Positions 63,610 through 64,000 of a stretch of 64,000 nt of DNA are shown piece by piece; within the stretch, counting starts at the first letter, position 1, and each line of letters begins with the position of its first letter. A program made the translations under genes and the position numbers. The stretch is from Metaclostridioides mangenotii. Its GTDB lineage: Bacteria; Bacillota; Clostridia; Peptostreptococcales; Peptostreptococcaceae. The stretch spans positions 1-64,000 of the forward strand of contig NZ_JAHLOF010000009.1 of the NCBI RefSeq assembly GCF_018917235.1. The letters are read 5' to 3'. The notes beneath the pieces were generated by a model. It was not told the DNA's origin. It saw only the letters and a program-made list of their open reading frames with translations, and did not search any database.

Positions 63610-64000
63610 TTACAACATTAATAAATCAGCATTTACTAACGCTTTTAATGAATTGATATCTTTTATTACAATTTCTCTATTTCCTCTGAGCTCAATAATT
63701 TGCTCATTCTCAAGCTTAGACAATTTCCTACTCATAGTCTCTCTCGTTATACCACAATAATTTGCCATATCTAATTTACTTATTGGCAATTTAATATAAT
63801 ATTCATTATTTGTCACGTATCCATGCTCATTAATCAACTTTATCAATAATTCAGAAATTCTTGATTCTACATTTTTCGTCGATAAAACCTTTGCTAACCC
63901 CTCAACGCTAACTAATCGTTGTGATAGACTTTTTACAATTTTTATTAAGATATCTGGATTGCGTTTTATTACTTCATCAAATTTAGTTTTTGATAGAATG
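63610..64000 (-). CDS. Crp/Fnr-family regulator, C-terminal part (gene continues past window)
   Basis: The frame is open to the window edge, giving 129 visible residues. It begins in the dimerisation helix (VIKRNPDILIKIVKSLSQRL) and includes the winged helix with ISKLDMANYCGITRETMSRK, the Fnr/Crp recognition helix. A TTG at 63846 could be misread as a start but coding continues upstream. The effector domain is not visible. It probably controls the adjacent RIC gene. Confidence 0.88.
   Translation of the reverse strand, partial: ILSKTKFDEVIKRNPDILIKIVKSLSQRLVSVEGLAKVLSTKNVESRISELLIKLINEHGYVTNNEYYIKLPISKLDMANYCGITRETMSRKLSKLENEQIIELRGNREIVIKDINSLKALVNADLLML

Noticed and set aside
63610..63846. 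A complete 78-residue DNA-binding protein starting at TTG
   Set aside because: The same frame continues without a stop to the window edge and the upstream residues read as the Crp/Fnr dimerisation helix.

Overview
The window is strongly AT-rich DNA from an anaerobic low-GC Firmicute, most likely a Peptostreptococcaceae member close to Paraclostridium, Paeniclostridium or Clostridioides. The support is a clostridial-type cell-wall protein with CWB2 repeats, a complete lysine-to-butyrate fermentation cluster, a SufCBDSU operon, a T-box-controlled serS and purine-rich Shine-Dalgarno sites. The genus is inference; there is no rRNA gene here.

1-7.3 kb: the tail of a CapA-like gene; pstS and pstC without pstA or pstB; small housekeeping genes (thioesterase, PPOX flavoprotein with a divergent HxlR regulator); a decayed DUF3139 gene; and a CsoR-controlled P1B metal ATPase with a small membrane partner. 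7.6-25.0 kb: one long leftward cluster for lysine fermentation, thl-bcd-etfBA-kal-kce-atoDA-kdd-kamA-kamB-kamC-kamDE plus an NhaC-family carrier, with a LysR regulator upstream. Lysine goes through beta-lysine (KamA) and 3,5-diaminohexanoate (KamDE, B12/PLP, reactivated by KamBC) to 3-keto-5-aminohexanoate (Kdd). Kce cleaves this with acetyl-CoA, Kal makes crotonyl-CoA, Bcd/Etf reduces it to butyryl-CoA, AtoDA swaps CoA to acetoacetate, and Thl yields acetyl-CoA. KamC appears to start at a rare ATT codon.

25.0-29.0 kb is a graveyard: pieces of a crotonase, of a fic-integrase pair, of an McrA-like restriction protein and of a PPOX paralogue surround one intact phage-type family B DNA polymerase. 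29.0-48.4 kb looks like an integrated element of about 19.4 kb whose ends carry copies of the serS 3' end. From right to left it has a tyrosine integrase, Fic protein, CI-like repressor with divergent Cro/excisionase-like genes, replication initiator, DnaB helicase, J-domain protein, an array of paired 7-bp repeats and an ArpU-like regulator. Then come cargo genes: a rhodanese lipoprotein, arsDA-arsR-acr3-arsC, a PIN nuclease-like protein and a HEPN-like protein. There are no virion or conjugation genes, so it resembles a phage satellite carrying arsenic resistance and possible defence genes.

48.4-64 kb is chromosomal: serS with its T-box leader, a VOC protein, MFS pump with MarR regulator, CWB2 cell-wall protein, VanZ protein, an FMN reductase gene broken by a TAG codon, a DUF3955 protein, sufCBDSU behind a Fur-like box, hemB, an RIC-type Fe-S repair protein and the C-terminal part of a Crp/Fnr regulator. 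Motif and homology statements come from reading the sequence and from knowledge of the families; no searches were run.
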